The notes below the pieces were generated by a model that was not told where the DNA came from, made no database searches, and saw only the letters and a program-made list of their open reading frames with translations. Shown here one piece after another: positions 61,105-64,000 of a stretch of 64,000 nucleotides of DNA. The stretch lies in NCBI RefSeq assembly GCF_001427125.1, contig NZ_LMGK01000007.1:1-64000 (forward strand), written 5' to 3'. This stretch comes from Pseudomonas sp. Root562 (GTDB lineage Bacteria > Pseudomonadota > Gammaproteobacteria > Pseudomonadales > Pseudomonadaceae). The translations under genes and the position numbers were made by a program. The first letter of the stretch is position 1. The number at the start of each line of letters is the position of its first letter.

Positions 61105-63459
61105 TTATTTAGGCAAAGCATAGGCAATCACATAATCCCCACGATCCGGCGACTGACGCGCACCGCCCACGGTCAGCAGGATGTACTGCTTGCCCGTCTT
61201 CGGTGAAACGTAAGTCATCGGCCCGGACTGGCTGCCTACCGGCAAGCGCGACTTCCAGATTTCGTTGCCGTTGCCGGTGTCGAAGGCGCGCAGGTAGAAG
61301 TCCTGGGTACCGGCGAAGAACAGCAGACCGGATTGGGTAGCGAGTGACGCGCCGAGGGTGGGCATGCCGATCGGGATCGGCAGGTGCATACGGATGCCCA
61401 GCGGGCCGGTGTCCTGCACGGTGCCGACCGGGACTTGCCACATCAACTTGTGGGTCTTGAGGTCGATGGCCGACATGGTGCCGAACGGTGGTTTCTGGCA
61501 CGGAATGCCGACCGCGGAGAGGAAGCGCTCGCGCATCGCGCCGAACGGTGTGCCTTCCTGAGGGACAACGCCCATTTCAATGCCGCTGGCTCCAGCGCCG
61601 ATCTTGTCACGCGGAATCATGTAGTTGGCCAGGCCCAGGCGCATGTCGTTGACGAACATGTAGTTCGTGTTCGGATCAACCGAGACGCTGCCCCAGTTCA
61701 TGCCGCCCAGCGAGCCCGGGAATTGCAGCGCGCGATCCATGCCTGGCGGGGTGTAGACGCCTTCGTGGCGCATGCCCTTGAACTGGATGCGGCACATCAA
61801 CTGGTCAAACGGTGTGGCACCCCACATGTCTGACTCGGTCAGGGTCTTGTTGCCGATTGACGGCATGTCGACGGAGAACGGCTGCGTCGGCGAGTAGCGT
61901 TCGCCGGGCACATGGCCCTGCGGCACCGGGCGCTCTTCAACGCGGGCAATCGGTACGCCGGTTTCACGGTTGAGCAGGAAGATCTCACCCTGTTTGGTGA
62001 CTTGCGCCAGGGCTGGCTGAGTGCCGCCCTTGTCGTCCGGCACGTCGTACAGCAGCGGTTGCGCCGGCAAGTCGAAGTCCCAGAGATCGTTGTGGGTGGT
62101 CTGGAAGTGCCAGCGCACCTGACCGGTTTTCACATCGATGGCGACGACAGACGAGTTCCACTTGTTGTCCATCTCGGTGCGTTGACCGCCGAAGAAGTCC
62201 GGGGTGGCGTTGCCGGTTGGCAGGTACACCAGACCGAGCTTGGCATCGTAGGACATCGCCGACCAAACGTTCGGCGTACCGCGGGTGTAGGTCTCGCCGG
62301 CAGGTGGACGTTTGGTGGTGTTCGGGTTGCCCGGATCCCAGGCCCAGACCAGTTCACCGCTGCGCACGTCGTAGGCACGCACCACGCCCGGCGGCTCGCC
62401 GGTGGAGTAGTTGTCAGCCACGCGGCCACCGACGATCACCACGTCTCCGGCGACCAATGGAGTAGAGGTCTGCTGGTAGTAACCGGGCTTCACCTCACCC
62501 ATGTCGGTGGTCAGGTCGACGGTGCCCTTGTTACCGAATTCTTCGCAAGGCTTGCCGGTTTCAGCATTGATTGCGATCAGACGTGCATCTCCGGTCGGCA
62601 GAAACAGGCGTTTCGTACAGGCGGCCGGCTGACTGTCCGATGACACCGGGGTTTCGGAATAACCCAGGCCACGGCAGCGTTGCCAGTTGGGCGCGGTGCC
62701 TTGTGGGTCGAACTTCCAGCGCTGGGCGCCGGTGTCGGCATCCAGGGCAAAGACCTTGCCGTAGGCGGTGCAGGTGTAGACCGTGTCACCGATCTGCAGC
62801 GGGGTGTTCTGGTCTTCAGCGCCAGCACCGGTGCTTTGCGGAATGTCGCCGGTACGGAAGGTCCAGGCGACCTGCAACTTGTCGATATTGCCTTTGTTGA
62901 TCTGGTCCAGCGCGGCAAAGCGATTGCCGGCGGTGGTGTTGCCCCAATGCGCCCAGTCTTTCTGCTCGGTGCCCGGGGTGACCGGCGTTACCGGAGGGAC
63001 GGTGTCGTTCTTCACCACGTGGGTCGGGACGAACATGTAGGCCATCGTCGCAACGACGCCAATGCCCAGAATACCGGCCAACCCGTAGGCGCCACGCCCG
63101 CCGTTCGCGCCCGAAGCGCGGACCAGGGTTGGATAGATCAACGCCACGACCAGGCCGATGACGGCAAACGTCAGCACGCGTGAGACCAGCGGCCAGTATT
63201 CAAGGCCAGCATCCCAGACGGCCCAGATCGCGGTGAGGATCAGCGCCACGCCATACAACCACGCACCCAGCGACTTGCGACGGGCAATCATCAGCCCGGA
63301 CACCAGCATCGCCAGGCCCATCAGCAGGAAATACCAGCTACCCCCAAGCGCGATCAGGTACCCGCCACCACCGATCAGGCCAAGCCCGATCAGTGCAATC
63401 AACACACCCAACCCCGCCAGCAACCACTTGCTGCCAGCGGCAACCCCAGAATTTTTCAT
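61105..63459 (-). CDS. gcd: Membrane-bound PQQ glucose dehydrogenase
   Basis: Oxidises glucose to gluconate in the periplasm and passes electrons to ubiquinone; the key enzyme for gluconic acid release and mineral phosphate solubilisation in pseudomonads. About 784 residues: five N-terminal membrane segments (about 10-135), then a periplasmic eight-bladed propeller with repeated tryptophan-docking WxxD-like strands. GDARLIAINAETGKPC and HNDLWDFDLPAQP (catalytic Asp region) match E. coli Gcd. The exact start is uncertain: ATGs at 63486, 63477 and 63459 are in frame; 63459 has GGGGA about 12 bases upstream. No oprB or PQQ genes are near. Glucose, quinate and shikimate enzymes share the family; length and motifs favour glucose. 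Confidence 0.9.
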   Translation of the reverse strand: MKNSGVAAGSKWLLAGLGVLIALIGLGLIGGGGYLIALGGSWYFLLMGLAMLVSGLMIARRKSLGAWLYGVALILTAIWAVWDAGLEYWPLVSRVLTFAVIGLVVALIYPTLVRASGANGGRGAYGLAGILGIGVVATMAYMFVPTHVVKNDTVPPVTPVTPGTEQKDWAHWGNTTAGNRFAALDQINKGNIDKLQVAWTFRTGDIPQSTGAGAEDQNTPLQIGDTVYTCTAYGKVFALDADTGAQRWKFDPQGTAPNWQRCRGLGYSETPVSSDSQPAACTKRLFLPTGDARLIAINAETGKPCEEFGNKGTVDLTTDMGEVKPGYYQQTSTPLVAGDVVIVGGRVADNYSTGEPPGVVRAYDVRSGELVWAWDPGNPNTTKRPPAGETYTRGTPNVWSAMSYDAKLGLVYLPTGNATPDFFGGQRTEMDNKWNSSVVAIDVKTGQVRWHFQTTHNDLWDFDLPAQPLLYDVPDDKGGTQPALAQVTKQGEIFLLNRETGVPIARVEERPVPQGHVPGERYSPTQPFSVDMPSIGNKTLTESDMWGATPFDQLMCRIQFKGMRHEGVYTPPGMDRALQFPGSLGGMNWGSVSVDPNTNYMFVNDMRLGLANYMIPRDKIGAGASGIEMGVVPQEGTPFGAMRERFLSAVGIPCQKPPFGTMSAIDLKTHKLMWQVPVGTVQDTGPLGIRMHLPIPIGMPTLGASLATQSGLLFFAGTQDFYLRAFDTGNGNEIWKSRLPVGSQSGPMTYVSPKTGKQYILLTVGGARQSPDRGDYVIAYALPK

Positions 63460-63643
63460 GTCGAGATTTTTCCCCATTTGTGACAAGGGGCGGAATAATG
63501 TACTACCTGGTTACTTATGGCAATTTGTCGCAGGCAGAAATGTCCTGAACGGTACTAAGGCTAGCCCAAGGAACCGTCGCGAGCGTCGTGCAGAAACTGC
63601 CTGTAACATGCTTGCGCATTGATCGACGCCCTGGAGACTCCCT

Positions 63644-64000
63644 TTGCCTGACACTCGCCCACCCGTTCTCGATGAAATCGACCGTCAGTTGATCGCGGCC
63701 CTGCAGATCAACGCCCGTGAGAGCGTCGCCATGCTGGCCCGGCAACTGGGCATCGCCCGCACCACGGTCACATCACGCCTGGCACGATTGGAAAAGGCCA
63801 AAGTCATCACCGGTTATGGCGTACGTCTCGGGCAACGGGTAGTGGATGGCGGGTTGCAGGCGTATGTCGGGATTACCGTACAGCCACGCTCCGGCAAGGA
63901 AGTGTTGCGGCGTCTGAGCGCGATGGCTCAGGTGCAGCAGTTGTGTGCGGTAAGTGGCGAATTTGATTATGTGGCGTGGTTGCGCACCGATTCGCCGGAA
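63644..64000 (+). CDS. Lrp/AsnC family regulator, cut by window end
   Basis: 119 codons run open to the end of the window. The protein begins PDTRPPVLDEIDRQLIAALQ with a winged-helix HTH (LARQLGIARTTVTSRLARLEKAKVITGYGV, about residues 31-60), followed by the start of the RAM ligand-binding domain (AYVGITVQPR ... SGEFDYVAWL). The start is TTG 63644 with GGAG seven bases upstream; no ATG fits. It is divergent from gcd and would be about 150-160 residues when complete. Ligand unknown. Confidence 0.85.
   Translation, partial: MPDTRPPVLDEIDRQLIAALQINARESVAMLARQLGIARTTVTSRLARLEKAKVITGYGVRLGQRVVDGGLQAYVGITVQPRSGKEVLRRLSAMAQVQQLCAVSGEFDYVAWLRTDSPE

Overview
The window is chromosomal DNA of a Pseudomonas species, most probably of the P. 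fluorescens group. The basis is gene order, remembered rather than searched: the blocks rpe-gph-trpE, trpGDC-vfr, agtSR-agtABCD, amgK-murU-lptD-surA-pdxA-ksgA-apaGH-glpE, prkA-yeaH-ycgB-cca and tsaD-rpsU-dnaG-rpoD-rmcA follow the PAO1 order around PA0575-PA0662. An esterase gene sits where PAO1 carries its pyocin cluster, and there are many Pseudomonas-type REP palindromes. Almost everything is core genome; the only clearly accessory-looking stretch is about 59.4-61.0 kb.

Layout. 0-0.35 kb: three tandem strong promoters and a boxA reading off the left edge, taken as the leader of an rRNA operon. 0.35-11 kb: tyrS, an M23 endopeptidase, anmK, erpA, argC, hemJ, a nitronate monooxygenase, a DUF805 protein, an SDR, a HIT protein, coq7 and an OsmC protein. 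11.3-20.7 kb: vfr, a lipoate-ligase-like gene, trpGDC, the estP autotransporter esterase, trpE, gph and rpe. Both trp units are preceded by a Trp-Arg-Trp leader peptide, and the one for trpE is embedded in frame in the 3' end of gph. 20.8-30.1 kb: an iron alcohol dehydrogenase, then an ABC importer with its two-component regulator (agtDCBA, agtRS), recognised as the GABA/5-aminovalerate type. 30.2-41.6 kb: a DUF3530 protein, a DnaJ/TerB protein, murU-amgK (cell-wall recycling, paired with anmK at 3.2 kb), then lptD-surA-pdxA-rsmA-apaG-apaH-glpE for outer-membrane biogenesis and housekeeping. 41.9-48 kb: prkA-yeaH-ycgB stationary-phase kinase cluster and cca. 48.1-59.4 kb: folK-folB, plsY, tsaD, rpsU-dnaG-rpoD, and rmcA, a c-di-GMP enzyme with periplasmic and PAS sensing. 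59.4-61 kb: a CAU tRNA with the acceptor-stem marks of tRNA-Ile2, the frameshifted 3' end of an Mrr-type restriction gene, a highly structured leader in front of a DUF6124-like gene, and a stand-alone M41-like protease. 61.1-64 kb: the quinoprotein glucose dehydrogenase gcd and a truncated Lrp/AsnC regulator.

The most interesting signals are RNA-level: the twin trp leaders; the DUF6124 leader, with two hairpins showing the same eight-base GGA-containing loop; a 13-bp inverted repeat before rpsU; and two REP doublets whose terminal repeats differ by compensating changes. No complete new defence system or mobile element was found.
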